A DNA stretch of 64,000 nt from Chitinophaga sp. H8 (GTDB lineage Bacteria; Bacteroidota; Bacteroidia; Chitinophagales; Chitinophagaceae), in NCBI RefSeq assembly GCF_040567655.1, contig NZ_JBEXAC010000001.1, forward strand, positions 3,100,001 to 3,164,000, in the 5' to 3' direction. The first letter of the stretch is position 1, and each line of letters begins with the position of its first letter. The notes under the pieces are model-generated. The model did no database searches, was not told the DNA's origin, and was given only the letters and a program-made list of their open reading frames with translations. Position numbers and translations under genes: made by a program. This document shows, piece by piece, positions 1 through 9,350 of the stretch.

Positions 1-681
1 CAGACGGAAATCACGTTCAAATTTGGCATTCGACATGGCCGGCTGTGTACCTGGCGTAGCTATGCCTGCATATACATTCACATTTACCTGCTGCTTACCC
101 GGCGCAGGCTTTTTGGTAGTGATCAGGATAACCCCGTTTACCGCTTGCGGCCCGTAAATAGCCAGGGCACCGGCATCTTTCAGGATCTTCAGTGATTCAA
201 TATCATGGGCAGCAATGCCTGCAAGCCGGCTGATCTCAGATCCCGGCTTATTATAATCAAAACGTTTCAGGTCGTAAGCACCCGGATAATCCGGTAATAA
301 CGGAATACCATCCAATACAATCAGTGGCTGTGCATAGTACAGGTCTTTATTTGTCAGGGGAATAATACCCATCCCCCGGATAAAGTTCAAGCTGCGTAAG
401 CCGGGCTCACCACTATTATTACGTACGTCAATACCCGTTACCCTGCCATTCATCAGCTGGTCTACACCAGTAAAAGGTAAAGAGGTAACGGTAGACAGGT
501 CCAGCGTTGACGTAGCAGCTGCAGCAGGTTTTACGGAAAACTTTTTAAAGTCGCTCAGATTGGCGGTAGCCGTATCCTTGTTCCGTGAAGTCTGTGGCTG
601 TACTGATTGCGCCTTCAGCGCGCCTGAAAAGGCAAAACATAAGACTGCTCCCCATACAGGGAACTGGTATAATTTGTCCAT
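1..681 (-). CDS. SusC/RagA-type TonB-dependent receptor, N-terminal part (cut by window edge)
   Basis: The 227 visible residues begin with a signal peptide (MDKLYQFPVWGAVLCFAFSG, cleavage near LKAQS). About 25 residues of linker follow, then a plug domain with the family pattern: GRVTGIDVRNNSGEPG, an LIVLDGIPL segment, an IESLKILKDAGALAIYGPQA segment and NGVILITTKK. The protein would be an outer-membrane channel that takes up large ligands with TonB energy and a SusD partner. Unlike the two other SusC proteins in the window it has neither an STN signalling domain nor a CarboxypepD_reg-like domain before the plug, so it is unlikely to signal to a FecR/ECF pair. The gene continues past base 1; the barrel and any SusD lie outside. 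Family is clear; substrate unknown. Confidence 0.9.
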   Translation of the reverse strand, partial: MDKLYQFPVWGAVLCFAFSGALKAQSVQPQTSRNKDTATANLSDFKKFSVKPAAAATSTLDLSTVTSLPFTGVDQLMNGRVTGIDVRNNSGEPGLRSLNFIRGMGIIPLTNKDLYYAQPLIVLDGIPLLPDYPGAYDLKRFDYNKPGSEISRLAGIAAHDIESLKILKDAGALAIYGPQAVNGVILITTKKPAPGKQQVNVNVYAGIATPGTQPAMSNAKFERDFRL

Positions 682-1162
682 ATTATGTGGTTACATGAAA
701 GCAATAGATATCCTGCCCGCTATTGCAACAGGTTATTTGGCATTTTAAAATATGATGGCTGACTAAGTAATTACAGGCATGACAACCTTATCATACCTTA
801 GTTGATATGTGAAGGGATCAGGTGAAATTTCTACATAATGGTTTATTTAATATTCTCTACTGGTTGATAAAAGCGACAACTTATTTTTTCTTTTTTCCTT
901 GCTACAAGTGGTGTATTTGTTAATTCTCTGCTAAAGTATATACTATTTTAACCAATACATACCTTAATATTCACCATTCACTATACTTTCTTCGGAACAC
1001 AAAAAAACATTTTTACAAAATTTTGACAATTCATTTTGGATGTGGGGAAGGGCAGGAAGCAGGTTGCCGCTTAATTATCGGGATAGGGCTAAAATAACTA
1101 TTTTCCGGTATTTGTATTCAGGCAATAGTCTGTATTTTGCAAGATACCCGCTTTATTACAGT
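682..1162. other. Divergent intergenic region, AT-rich, no gene seen
   Basis: This stretch separates the minus-strand SusC start from the plus-strand DKNYY gene and must contain both promoters. It is AT-rich with several T and A runs. I found no exact TAnnTTTG element and no convincing hairpin or palindrome. The short open frames here have no recognisable protein features. Confidence 0.5.
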
Positions 1163-2083
1163 ATGATGATACGTTCCATTACTTTTCTACTTTGTTGTTT
1201 GCCCGTTTTGCTCCAGGCCCAGTCTAACCTTTCTGTAGAAGTGACCGATAAGTATGTCAGGTTTACCAGCACCAGTGCATTTGGATTACGCGGCACCCGT
1301 ACCCAGATTCTCCGACCCAGGGATATTGCCACCTTCAAATACCTGGGAGGTCCTTTTTCAAAAGATAAGTACCAGGTGTATTATTACACTGATATATTGC
1401 AGGAAGCAGACCCTGCCTCTTTTTTCTGCCTGGCCAGCCAGGAAAACCTATACCAGGAGTTTAACCTGTTTCCCCGGATGAAATCAATTATAGGCGCTGA
1501 TGAGCGTGCGCTCTATTTCATGCCCACCTTTGGCAGCATTGGCGGATATGTAGAGCACGTTACTAAAATGGACCGGAAAACATTTGGGATGATCAGCGTG
1601 ATGGATTCTATCAGTGGTTGTTACCTGGTAAAAAATAATGACAGTCTTTATTTTATTACACGGGACATGTATGACAGGGCCAATGTAGTACCTGCGGATG
1701 CAGACCTGAAGGAAAAGCATCTCAAACTGCTGGGAGGCGGGTATTATCTGAAGGGACAGCTACTGTGTTATCTTTTCTCTCCCATCTACCAGGTAAAACC
1801 GGGCAGTATGCAGGTATACGGGCAATCAAAGTATATTACTGACGGCAAAAGGGTATATTATTATAAATATAAGCTGGAGACCTTACCTGTAGATTATAAG
1901 ACCTTTAAAGTACATCCGGTATATAATGCCTTTGCCATGGATAAAAATCATTATTATCTGAATGGAGAAGAAATTTCGCCTTCCTTTTATTCTTATGAAG
2001 TAGCGAAAGAGATATTTGGGAATATGCCTGTTGGTCCGGATAAACATCGCCAATACCTGCGTATGTGTATGGAAAATTATTAA
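1163..2083 (+). CDS. Exported DKNYY-family protein
   Basis: A 306-residue protein of unknown function. I start it at the ATG at 1163 (MMIRSITFLL) rather than an in-frame ATG 123 bases upstream, because this gives a standard signal peptide ending near LLQAQS. The rest is rich in Tyr, Asp and Lys and has repeated strand-like units of the type DGKRVYYYKYKLETLPVDYKTF and MDKNHYYLNGEEI. This is the pattern of the DKNYY family, in which short units pair an Asp-Lys turn with aromatic strands. Such proteins are usually periplasmic or surface proteins without a known enzyme activity. It stands alone on the plus strand between two minus-strand blocks. Confidence 0.7.
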   Translation: MMIRSITFLLCCLPVLLQAQSNLSVEVTDKYVRFTSTSAFGLRGTRTQILRPRDIATFKYLGGPFSKDKYQVYYYTDILQEADPASFFCLASQENLYQEFNLFPRMKSIIGADERALYFMPTFGSIGGYVEHVTKMDRKTFGMISVMDSISGCYLVKNNDSLYFITRDMYDRANVVPADADLKEKHLKLLGGGYYLKGQLLCYLFSPIYQVKPGSMQVYGQSKYITDGKRVYYYKYKLETLPVDYKTFKVHPVYNAFAMDKNHYYLNGEEISPSFYSYEVAKEIFGNMPVGPDKHRQYLRMCMENY

Positions 2084-2164
2084 AAAGGCGCTTGTACACA
2101 GCTGATGCAAGCTGGCACAAACGCCTGTAAAATATACACTAAACTAAAACTACGCAGTCTTCAA

Positions 2165-3175
2165 TTAATAAGGACGGATCAGCTTTACAGGAACACCGCC
2201 TTTACGTTTGCTCACATCCGCAGCCTCCATAAAAGCGATCATTTCCAGCGTTTCTTCCGGCCTTACCGGTACCACACCTGTTTTAAAGAACTCGGTGATC
2301 TGTAATACCAATGGCTTATACGATTCAAAATTACCGATCACCGCATTTCCTTTTTCCCCGAATGCATTACCACCAAAAGCGTAGGTACCATTCCGGGTAC
2401 CTCTCAAGCTGCCTATACGTCCGCCTTCCCATACGCCAGTAACCAGGTCAGTGCTTTCAGTATATACCCTTGTCACCTGCTGGCAACCGGTGCCCAGTAA
2501 TGCAAACAACATTTCCACACCATGTATACCATACCAGAAAAGATCAGGATGTGTTTTTTCAGTAGGAGCAGGTGTAAATATATCTACCCCGTTGACCGTT
2601 CCGATCTGCCCTTTTTGCACTTGCTGTATACTATCGATAAAACGTAAGGCAGAAGAAGAAAATGTAGGTACATTGTATTGTTTTGCCGCTTTAAAGATCG
2701 CCTTGGTATCCGCCAGGGACGCGGCAATAGGCTTATCTATAAAGACTCTTTTTCCGGATTTAAAAACCGGCAATGCCTGTTCCAGGTGACGGCGGCCATC
2801 ATTGGTTTCCAGCAATACCACATCTACCTTCTCCAGCAGGGAGGCAATAGAATCTGTGATTTCCACCCCCAATGCCTTTACCTTTTCTGTGTATTCCGGA
2901 ATTGTCTTTACACTGGAAGGGATATCCTTACTACCCTGTGGGTAGGCAGCCACGACTTTAAATCCACCATATGCAGGATCTGCATTGGCATCATTCAACA
3001 TTTTGGTAAACTCCACACTGTGTGAAGTATCCAGCCCAATAATACCTACCCTGGTACCTGCTTCGCCCCTGCTTTTGGCAAAAAGGGAATTTACCTGGCT
3101 ACCCAATCCTATACCCACTCCTGTTAATGCTGCCGCTTTAAGAAACTGGCGGCGGCCCTGTGAATATTGTGTCAT
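2165..3175 (-). CDS. Tat-exported Gfo/Idh/MocA-family oxidoreductase
   Basis: A 336-residue protein with an N-terminal twin-arginine signal (GRRQFLKAAALTGVGIG), so it is probably folded in the cytoplasm with its NAD(P) and exported. The Rossmann start reads RVGIIGLDTSHS, a variant in which the usual GxGxxG is partly replaced. The family's EKP motif appears as FIDKPIAASL, and the C-terminal half has WYGIHGVEMLFALLG, typical of the dehydrogenase fold. It is the last gene of the minus-strand cluster after the MFS permease (67-base gap), suggesting that it acts on the sugar or polyol handled by that locus. The substrate cannot be told from sequence, and cofactor loading outside the cytoplasm is inferred from the signal only. 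Confidence 0.85.
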   Translation of the reverse strand: MTQYSQGRRQFLKAAALTGVGIGLGSQVNSLFAKSRGEAGTRVGIIGLDTSHSVEFTKMLNDANADPAYGGFKVVAAYPQGSKDIPSSVKTIPEYTEKVKALGVEITDSIASLLEKVDVVLLETNDGRRHLEQALPVFKSGKRVFIDKPIAASLADTKAIFKAAKQYNVPTFSSSALRFIDSIQQVQKGQIGTVNGVDIFTPAPTEKTHPDLFWYGIHGVEMLFALLGTGCQQVTRVYTESTDLVTGVWEGGRIGSLRGTRNGTYAFGGNAFGEKGNAVIGNFESYKPLVLQITEFFKTGVVPVRPEETLEMIAFMEAADVSKRKGGVPVKLIRPY

Positions 3176-3242
3176 AGTATTTTTTTATGCAGTCTTTTAC
3201 TGCCTGTTTGATAAAATTGTTTGTTTACCAGCATTCCCAACA

Positions 3243-4472
3243 CTATACGTAAGATTTCTCTTCAGGAACAGCTGCCGGCGTTTCCTTTTTCACATCTTTA
3301 AAAAGCAGTGCAAACATGATAAAACAAATGGCTGCAATACCTGAAGGTACCAGCCAGATATACTGCCACTGATACTCCATTACTCCATTCACTTCTGCAG
3401 AAAACCTGCTGGCCACCATACCGGATACATAGGATCCGATCAGCATGCCTACGCCATAAGTAGCAAAAGTGATCATACCCTGTGCCGCATTTTTAGCAGC
3501 CAATCCCGCTTTATTATCCGTGTAGATCTGACCGGTTACAAAGAAGAAATCATAACAGATACCGTGTAAAATAATGCCTCCGTACAGCATCCACATGGCA
3601 GCATCACTATCACCAGAAGCAAATAATACATAACGGGCCACCCAGCAACACATCCCCAGCAGCAACATTTTCTTCACTCCCAGCCGTCTGAACAGTAAAG
3701 GCATCAGCAACATAAATAAAAATTCGGAAGCCTGCCCCAGTGTCATTTTTCCAGCCGCATTAGGCACGCCCACATCATTTAAAAAAGGATTGGCAAAACT
3801 GTAGTAAAATGCCAGTGGAATACAAATAGCAATTGCTGTTAAGAAAAATATGCTGTATGAACGGTCTTTAAATAACACCAATGCATCCAACCCAAGGATG
3901 GCAGATAGTTTCGTACTACCCTTGCCCGGAGGGGTATCAGGCAGAAAGAAACTGAATATCCCGAGTAGAGCAGCTGCACCCGCCGCAATCTGGAAAGTAA
4001 GCGCGGAGCTTTCAATTCCCATGTACCCGATCAGTAATCCTGCAGCAATCCATCCTACGGTGCCAAATACACGTACAGAAGGAAATTCCTTTCCTGCATC
4101 TGCCATCTGGCGGAATGAAATGGAATTAGCCAGCGACATAGTAGGCATATACAAAAGTGTATACAGCAGGATCAGCCACCAAAAGTCATTAAAATTATCT
4201 ACGGTACTGATATAATAAAGAGTAGCCGCTCCTAGCAGGTGCAGCACCGCAAGTACTTTCTGCGCTGAAAAAAAACGATCGGCTACCAGCCCAACAAAAA
4301 AGGGAGAAATAATCGCTGCAATGGAAAGGTTGGCGTAGGCAACACCTACCTGCACCGCATCCGCCTTTAAGGATGTTAGCAGGTAGGTGCCCATAGTTAC
4401 ATACCAGGCGCCCCAGATAAAGTATTCCAGCAGCATCAGCGTTGACAAACGTAATCTAACGGACAATAACAT
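3243..4472 (-). CDS. MFS permease, nucleoside:H+ symporter-like
   Basis: A 409-residue inner-membrane transporter with about 12 hydrophobic segments. The start MLLSVRLRLSTLMLLEYFIWGAWY and the following segments resemble the NupG-type nucleoside:H+ symporter branch of the major facilitator superfamily. In Bacteroidota this branch is often found in sugar and polyol loci, so a nucleoside substrate should not be assumed. It lies between the dehydrogenase lipoprotein (53-base gap) and the Gfo/Idh gene on the same strand, giving the cluster a route from periplasm to cytoplasm after SusCD import. Confidence 0.8.
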   Translation of the reverse strand: MLLSVRLRLSTLMLLEYFIWGAWYVTMGTYLLTSLKADAVQVGVAYANLSIAAIISPFFVGLVADRFFSAQKVLAVLHLLGAATLYYISTVDNFNDFWWLILLYTLLYMPTMSLANSISFRQMADAGKEFPSVRVFGTVGWIAAGLLIGYMGIESSALTFQIAAGAAALLGIFSFFLPDTPPGKGSTKLSAILGLDALVLFKDRSYSIFFLTAIAICIPLAFYYSFANPFLNDVGVPNAAGKMTLGQASEFLFMLLMPLLFRRLGVKKMLLLGMCCWVARYVLFASGDSDAAMWMLYGGIILHGICYDFFFVTGQIYTDNKAGLAAKNAAQGMITFATYGVGMLIGSYVSGMVASRFSAEVNGVMEYQWQYIWLVPSGIAAICFIMFALLFKDVKKETPAAVPEEKSYV

Positions 4473-4525
4473 AGGTTGTTTGAGCTTTAATCATGAATAA
4501 GATACTGATTATTTTGTCCGTTTTA

Positions 4526-7500
4526 CTATTCTGCACGATCAAAATAAACCCAGTCTATGTTAAACAGTCTGCCAGCATTGCCGCCAGCACTTTTGAACAC
4601 AAAATATACATCGTGTAAGCCTGCAGTTGGCTTCATTGCTGCAGCAACAGATTTCCAACCTGTAACTGCATCAGGAGAGCTGCCTGCCGGTATATCAATT
4701 GTACTCACTACCGGGCCATCCAGTTTATCCAGGCGCATTTCAATCGTACCACCAATACCCTGAGGCTGAATATTATATTTTACACCTTTGATACCATCCA
4801 GATAAAGCTGCTTAAACTTCATCATATTCCCATCTACCACATAAGCAAAGCACAATCCCGCTGTAGTAATGGTAGTTAACCCTGCCTTGATCTCATCTGC
4901 ATCCTCTACCTGCATAAACGGACTATTCAGCATAATATGCGCACGGGCTGTTAATGGCTCAATGTTATTGGCTCCCTTATCTGTATAGCTGGCAGATAAC
5001 AGGTAAGCTCCCATATTACCTTTTCCGATGTGTTCGGCTAAACGGATAGTGCCCTGTTTTGGCAAAGAGCTGTTACCATCCGCCAATGACAGAATGTAAC
5101 GCACCATTTCTTTTGCATCTTCTTTAGACAGATCCGGGTGTGCCGACATGGTACGTGTGCCCCAGTTGCCACTACCCCCTTCGATGATCTTCTGCGCCAG
5201 TTTATTCACATTGGCCTCCGTATTAGGATACTTATGTGCAATATCCTGATGGCTCGGACCTACCGAAGTACTGTTGGCAGTATGACAAGCTTTACAATCC
5301 AGTGATTTCAGCATTTCAGCACCTTTGGCAAATTTTGTGTTGACATCTGTACGGTTATTCGCCAATACCACTGCCAGATCTTTCCCTATCGGCATATAAG
5401 CAAACGCAACATGTACCTGATTGGTATCAATCGTACCATCTTCCGCGTCTTTCACAATCACCTTATAATCCAGCGGTGTATTATCCCAATAGAAACTTCT
5501 GTTGGCCTTGGTTTCTATGGTTACTTCCGGTGGTGCATTCCCTACTTTGATATCGAGTGTAGAAACACCTGCTTCATTATGATTGTCAGTAGCCGTTAAT
5601 TTCACGGAATAAACACCGGGTTTGGAGAACGTATGTGTTACTTCTTCTCCTTCCATCTTTTGACCTTCTATTTCCCAGGTATACTTTAACTTATCCTCTT
5701 TATCATAATCCACAGAACCACTGGAAGAAAGTTTTACCGCCAACGGAGCTGCCCCATACTGGTGATCTGCCGTAATATTAGCTACCGGTTTGCGGTTGCC
5801 TTCAGAATAAGTAATGCGGATCAGTTTAGCATCCGAGTTCTTGGCAAACCAGTTGGTACCATATTCCAGCATGTAAATGCTGCCATCCGGCGCAAACTGC
5901 ATATCGATAGGTGCAGAGAATGGAATATTTTCCAGGAAAGGTTCCATACGTACATAGTTGCCATCCTTATCCAGGGTAACCGCCATGATCCAGTGACGGA
6001 TCCATTCATAGATAAACAGTTTGCCATCATAGTACTCAGACAGTTTATAAGGCGCATCCTTAAACCGGTCGCTGTAATAAACAGGCCCTGCCATTGCGGA
6101 AGCACCGCCCCGGCCTACCAGCGGAAATTTTGCAGAAGCACCTTTTCCATACCAGATCAATGGCGGAGTAGCAGGTGGTAATTCCTTTATACCCGTGTTA
6201 TTGCGGGAGTTATTAACCGGATGCTGCGGATCCTGTTTAGGACGTTCTACTTTTTTCTCGAAATCCCAAAGCGGATAGGCTTCATTGTTACCATTAAAAT
6301 AAGGCCATCCAAAGAAACCTGGTTTTCTGGCCTGGTTAATTTCGTCATTGCCCAGTGTACCTCCTTCCACGGAAGGTACTTTGGTATCCGGCCCTACATC
6401 TCCCCAATATAGGAAAGCGTTTTTCATATCTATAGAAATACGGTAAGGGTTGCGGCAACCCATTACATAAATCTCCGGTCTTCCTTTAGAACCATCCTTG
6501 GGGAAGAGGTTACCATCCGGTATTTCATAAGTACCGTCCGGCATTGGCTTTATACGGATCACTTTACCCCTCAGATCCTGGCTGTTAGCCGCTGCTGCCT
6601 GGTTGTCGGCCAGCTCATGCCCCACCCTTTCATCCACAGGCGTATATCCTTCTGTTTCTTCTGCATTGGTATTATCACCGATAGAGAGGTACAAAAGATC
6701 ACCAGGACCAAAAGCCAGGTAACCGGCAGAGTGGCAGCAGTATTTCCGTTGTGTAGGTATTTCCAGTAATACTTTTTCGGAAGCCATGTTCAGGGTATCG
6801 CCATGCATTTCGAGGCGTACTAATTTGCTATACCATCTCTCCCCAGCAGGAGCATAGTAGAAGTACACCCAATGATTTTTTTGGAAATTAGGGTCCAGGG
6901 CCACGCCCAGGAGGCCGTCCTCTATCCCGCTGAATACATCAAAGTGTCCGATCGTTTTTGTTTGTCTGGCGCGGGCGTCGTATAATTTTACCCCACCCTT
7001 ACGTTCAATGAACATTACATTACCTTCCGGCAGAATGCACATTTCCATGGGTTCATCCATCCCCTGGTCCAGCACCATATAGGTATACCTGCTGGAATCA
7101 GGAGGCGCCATGGTAGTAGCCTGCTTATAGTCGGGATAATGGTTCCCATTTACTACATAAGACAAGGCTTTCTGAAACAGGGCTGCATCAGCAGCAGCCG
7201 GCGCAACAAACACACGGCCTTTGTCCTGAGTGCCTTCCGTTCCTTCCGGCGTATCAAAACAATTTTTCAGCCATGGCCAGTCTCTTACGCTTACAGTTGT
7301 ATCTTTTACTGCTACTATACCTCCACCACCAGCTTCCAGGTAACGTTTCAGGGCCGGTGCATTCCGGTAATCCAGACTGTCGGCCAGGGATACCGGCATA
7401 CATACTGCGCTGAATTCCTTCAATGAATCTTCCTGGAAATAAATACGGTTATCCGTCAGTGTTATTTGCCAACCTTCCTTTTTCCCAACATCGTCCAAAT

Positions 7501-7615
7501 TTTTCACCCAGGCACTTCCCGGGTCTTTGGTATAACAAAGTATACGGGTCGCAGATCGTTTAGCACTGCATGCTGCCAGCAGTGGTAGTAAAAATAGCAG
7601 CCAAAGTTTTTTCAT
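4526..7615 (-). CDS. Multidomain lipoprotein: ThuA-like, PQQ-type sugar dehydrogenase, PKD, cytochrome c, CBM6-like
   Basis: A 1,029-residue protein starting with a lipoprotein signal (LLPLLAAC, lipid on Cys16). Residues about 20-130 look like a degenerate ThuA-like domain. Residues about 175-600 form a glucose/sorbosone dehydrogenase beta-propeller (GLLGVALDPNF, CCHSAGYLAFGPGDLLYLSIGD-type blade, GCRNPYRISID), which in this family uses PQQ. A PKD domain covers about 609-700 and a class I cytochrome c domain has its haem site CKACH at 774-778. The last about 130 residues resemble a CBM6-type sugar-binding module (LDKLDGPVV, NIDWVYF). The protein would bind and oxidise a sugar at the cell surface or in the periplasm and pass electrons through its own haem. 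It follows SusCD and precedes the permease. The ThuA call is the weakest part. Confidence 0.85.
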   Translation of the reverse strand: MKKLWLLFLLPLLAACSAKRSATRILCYTKDPGSAWVKNLDDVGKKEGWQITLTDNRIYFQEDSLKEFSAVCMPVSLADSLDYRNAPALKRYLEAGGGGIVAVKDTTVSVRDWPWLKNCFDTPEGTEGTQDKGRVFVAPAAADAALFQKALSYVVNGNHYPDYKQATTMAPPDSSRYTYMVLDQGMDEPMEMCILPEGNVMFIERKGGVKLYDARARQTKTIGHFDVFSGIEDGLLGVALDPNFQKNHWVYFYYAPAGERWYSKLVRLEMHGDTLNMASEKVLLEIPTQRKYCCHSAGYLAFGPGDLLYLSIGDNTNAEETEGYTPVDERVGHELADNQAAAANSQDLRGKVIRIKPMPDGTYEIPDGNLFPKDGSKGRPEIYVMGCRNPYRISIDMKNAFLYWGDVGPDTKVPSVEGGTLGNDEINQARKPGFFGWPYFNGNNEAYPLWDFEKKVERPKQDPQHPVNNSRNNTGIKELPPATPPLIWYGKGASAKFPLVGRGGASAMAGPVYYSDRFKDAPYKLSEYYDGKLFIYEWIRHWIMAVTLDKDGNYVRMEPFLENIPFSAPIDMQFAPDGSIYMLEYGTNWFAKNSDAKLIRITYSEGNRKPVANITADHQYGAAPLAVKLSSSGSVDYDKEDKLKYTWEIEGQKMEGEEVTHTFSKPGVYSVKLTATDNHNEAGVSTLDIKVGNAPPEVTIETKANRSFYWDNTPLDYKVIVKDAEDGTIDTNQVHVAFAYMPIGKDLAVVLANNRTDVNTKFAKGAEMLKSLDCKACHTANSTSVGPSHQDIAHKYPNTEANVNKLAQKIIEGGSGNWGTRTMSAHPDLSKEDAKEMVRYILSLADGNSSLPKQGTIRLAEHIGKGNMGAYLLSASYTDKGANNIEPLTARAHIMLNSPFMQVEDADEIKAGLTTITTAGLCFAYVVDGNMMKFKQLYLDGIKGVKYNIQPQGIGGTIEMRLDKLDGPVVSTIDIPAGSSPDAVTGWKSVAAAMKPTAGLHDVYFVFKSAGGNAGRLFNIDWVYFDRAE

Positions 7616-7717
7616 GTGTTTTTTAATATACTGTTCTATAAAAAGATAAAAGGATACTGACTGCAGCTACTTTTTAGCTACAGCCAGTGTCCCCGGAGTG
7701 TGTTTATCACCCCGCTA

Positions 7718-9319
7718 TTAATATCCTTCATTCTGCTTGATAGACCCACCGGAGCGGTCGATCTCAACTTGCGGAATAGGGAATACATATTTGTTACCAG
7801 ATGCCGGTGGGCGGAAGTTGCCTCCCTTACCACCAGAATATGGTTTGGTAGAATAATCTTTCATAGTTGTCACATAGTTGTTCCAGCGGATCAGGTCAAA
7901 CACACGGCCATATTCCAATGCCAGTTCTGTTCTGCGCTCATGCCGTACTGCTTTGCGCAGGTCGGCACCGGCACTTACGATTGGCAAAGGCGTATTAGCT
8001 ACTGTTCTGATACGGCTTATAGCTTCCACATCGGTATGTGAAGAGGTGCTGGCACGGTGACGGATATCATTGATATAATCTGCCACTTCCTGCTTGCTAC
8101 CACCACTTTCTAGCAACGCTTCTGCATACATCAGTAATACATCTGCATAACGGATCAGGTGCATAGTGTAGGCATCATCTCCCCAGCCTTGTCCGCGACG
8201 ATTGGCCGGCAGGAATATTTTGCGGTTATGGTGACCGGTGTTAGGATAGGTAGAAAAATCCAGTTTCTCATTTCCGGTTGGATTAGGGAATACATCTCCC
8301 TGATCCAATATGCTGAATAATGCCCTCGGGTCGTTAGGCTCAAACTCATCTACCAATGATTTGGTAGGACAGTCAAAACCCCATCCACCGGCACTACGCG
8401 GAGAGCAATATACCGGTAAAGTAGTACCATAGATAAAGGCACCAGGATTATCCCCAAAAATGATCGGGAATACCACTTCTTTACTCTTGTAAGCATCTGC
8501 CAGGAATAATTTCTGATAGTCTGGTTCCAGTGAAAATGCTTTTGAGTCGATTACTTTCTTAGCGGCATCTCTTGCTTTTGCATACAATGCTTTATCATCT
8601 TCTGCAAAAAAGAGGTAAGCCCTTGCCTGTGCCGCCCATATTGCCTCTTTGGTTACGCGACCCAGTTCAGCTGCTGGCAGCTGGTTGCGGGAAGGCAATG
8701 CAGCATCTCCAGCTGCGGCTTCCATTTCGGTAATGATAAACTGGAATACTTCCTGCGTAGTAGCTTTTACGATTTTATTACGGTCGTCTACAGGTATGGT
8801 TTTAGTAACCAGCGGCACACCACCAAAGATCCGCACCAGGTCCAGATAGTAATAAGCCCTCAGAAAATGGATTTCTGCGAGGTAACGTTTCTTGATATTC
8901 TCATCCAGCGGATTGCCTTTATCGTCCAGCAGCGGAGCATCCGGCAACTTTTCCAATGCTTCATTACAATTTCCAATTGCTTTATAGCAGGCAGCCCAGA
9001 ATCCCTGTAGTGTTTCATTGCTGCTTTGTGTACGGCCAAAACCCAGATCGGTTACAAACGGGCGGTCACCAGCATCTGATCCGCCTTTATCACTTTCATC
9101 TGTTGCCATATTCCCCAACTCAGCCAAGGCTGCCTGGTATCCCCAGAAATTGTAAAATCCCAGATAACAGTTAATCAGGGTTTTAAAACCCGCACCCGGA
9201 GATTTGTAAAAACTTTCATCCGTTTGTTTTCCCACAGGTGGCCGGTTCAGGAAATCCTTTGAACAGGATACAGGTAGCAAAAGTGCTGCGAATGATATAA
9301 TATATATGAGTTTCTTCAT
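7718..9319 (-). CDS. SusD/RagB-family outer-membrane lipoprotein
   Basis: I start this 533-residue protein at 9319 (MKKLIYIISFAALLLPVSC) because this gives a clean lipoprotein signal with Cys20; an upstream in-frame start would add 15 residues. The DFLNRPPVGKQTDESFY opening, the helix pairs with FLRAYYYLDLVRIFGGVPLVT and the C-terminal RHERRTELALEYGRVFDLIRWNN and YVFPIPQVEID blocks are hallmarks of SusD. It caps the SusC channel on the outer face and binds the ligand. Its start lies 31 bases from the end of the upstream susC gene on the same strand, so the two are certainly co-transcribed. The ligand is unknown. Confidence 0.95.
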   Translation of the reverse strand: MKKLIYIISFAALLLPVSCSKDFLNRPPVGKQTDESFYKSPGAGFKTLINCYLGFYNFWGYQAALAELGNMATDESDKGGSDAGDRPFVTDLGFGRTQSSNETLQGFWAACYKAIGNCNEALEKLPDAPLLDDKGNPLDENIKKRYLAEIHFLRAYYYLDLVRIFGGVPLVTKTIPVDDRNKIVKATTQEVFQFIITEMEAAAGDAALPSRNQLPAAELGRVTKEAIWAAQARAYLFFAEDDKALYAKARDAAKKVIDSKAFSLEPDYQKLFLADAYKSKEVVFPIIFGDNPGAFIYGTTLPVYCSPRSAGGWGFDCPTKSLVDEFEPNDPRALFSILDQGDVFPNPTGNEKLDFSTYPNTGHHNRKIFLPANRRGQGWGDDAYTMHLIRYADVLLMYAEALLESGGSKQEVADYINDIRHRASTSSHTDVEAISRIRTVANTPLPIVSAGADLRKAVRHERRTELALEYGRVFDLIRWNNYVTTMKDYSTKPYSGGKGGNFRPPASGNKYVFPIPQVEIDRSGGSIKQNEGY

Positions 9320-9350
9320 GATTAATCGATTTGGTGATTGAACAATTAAA

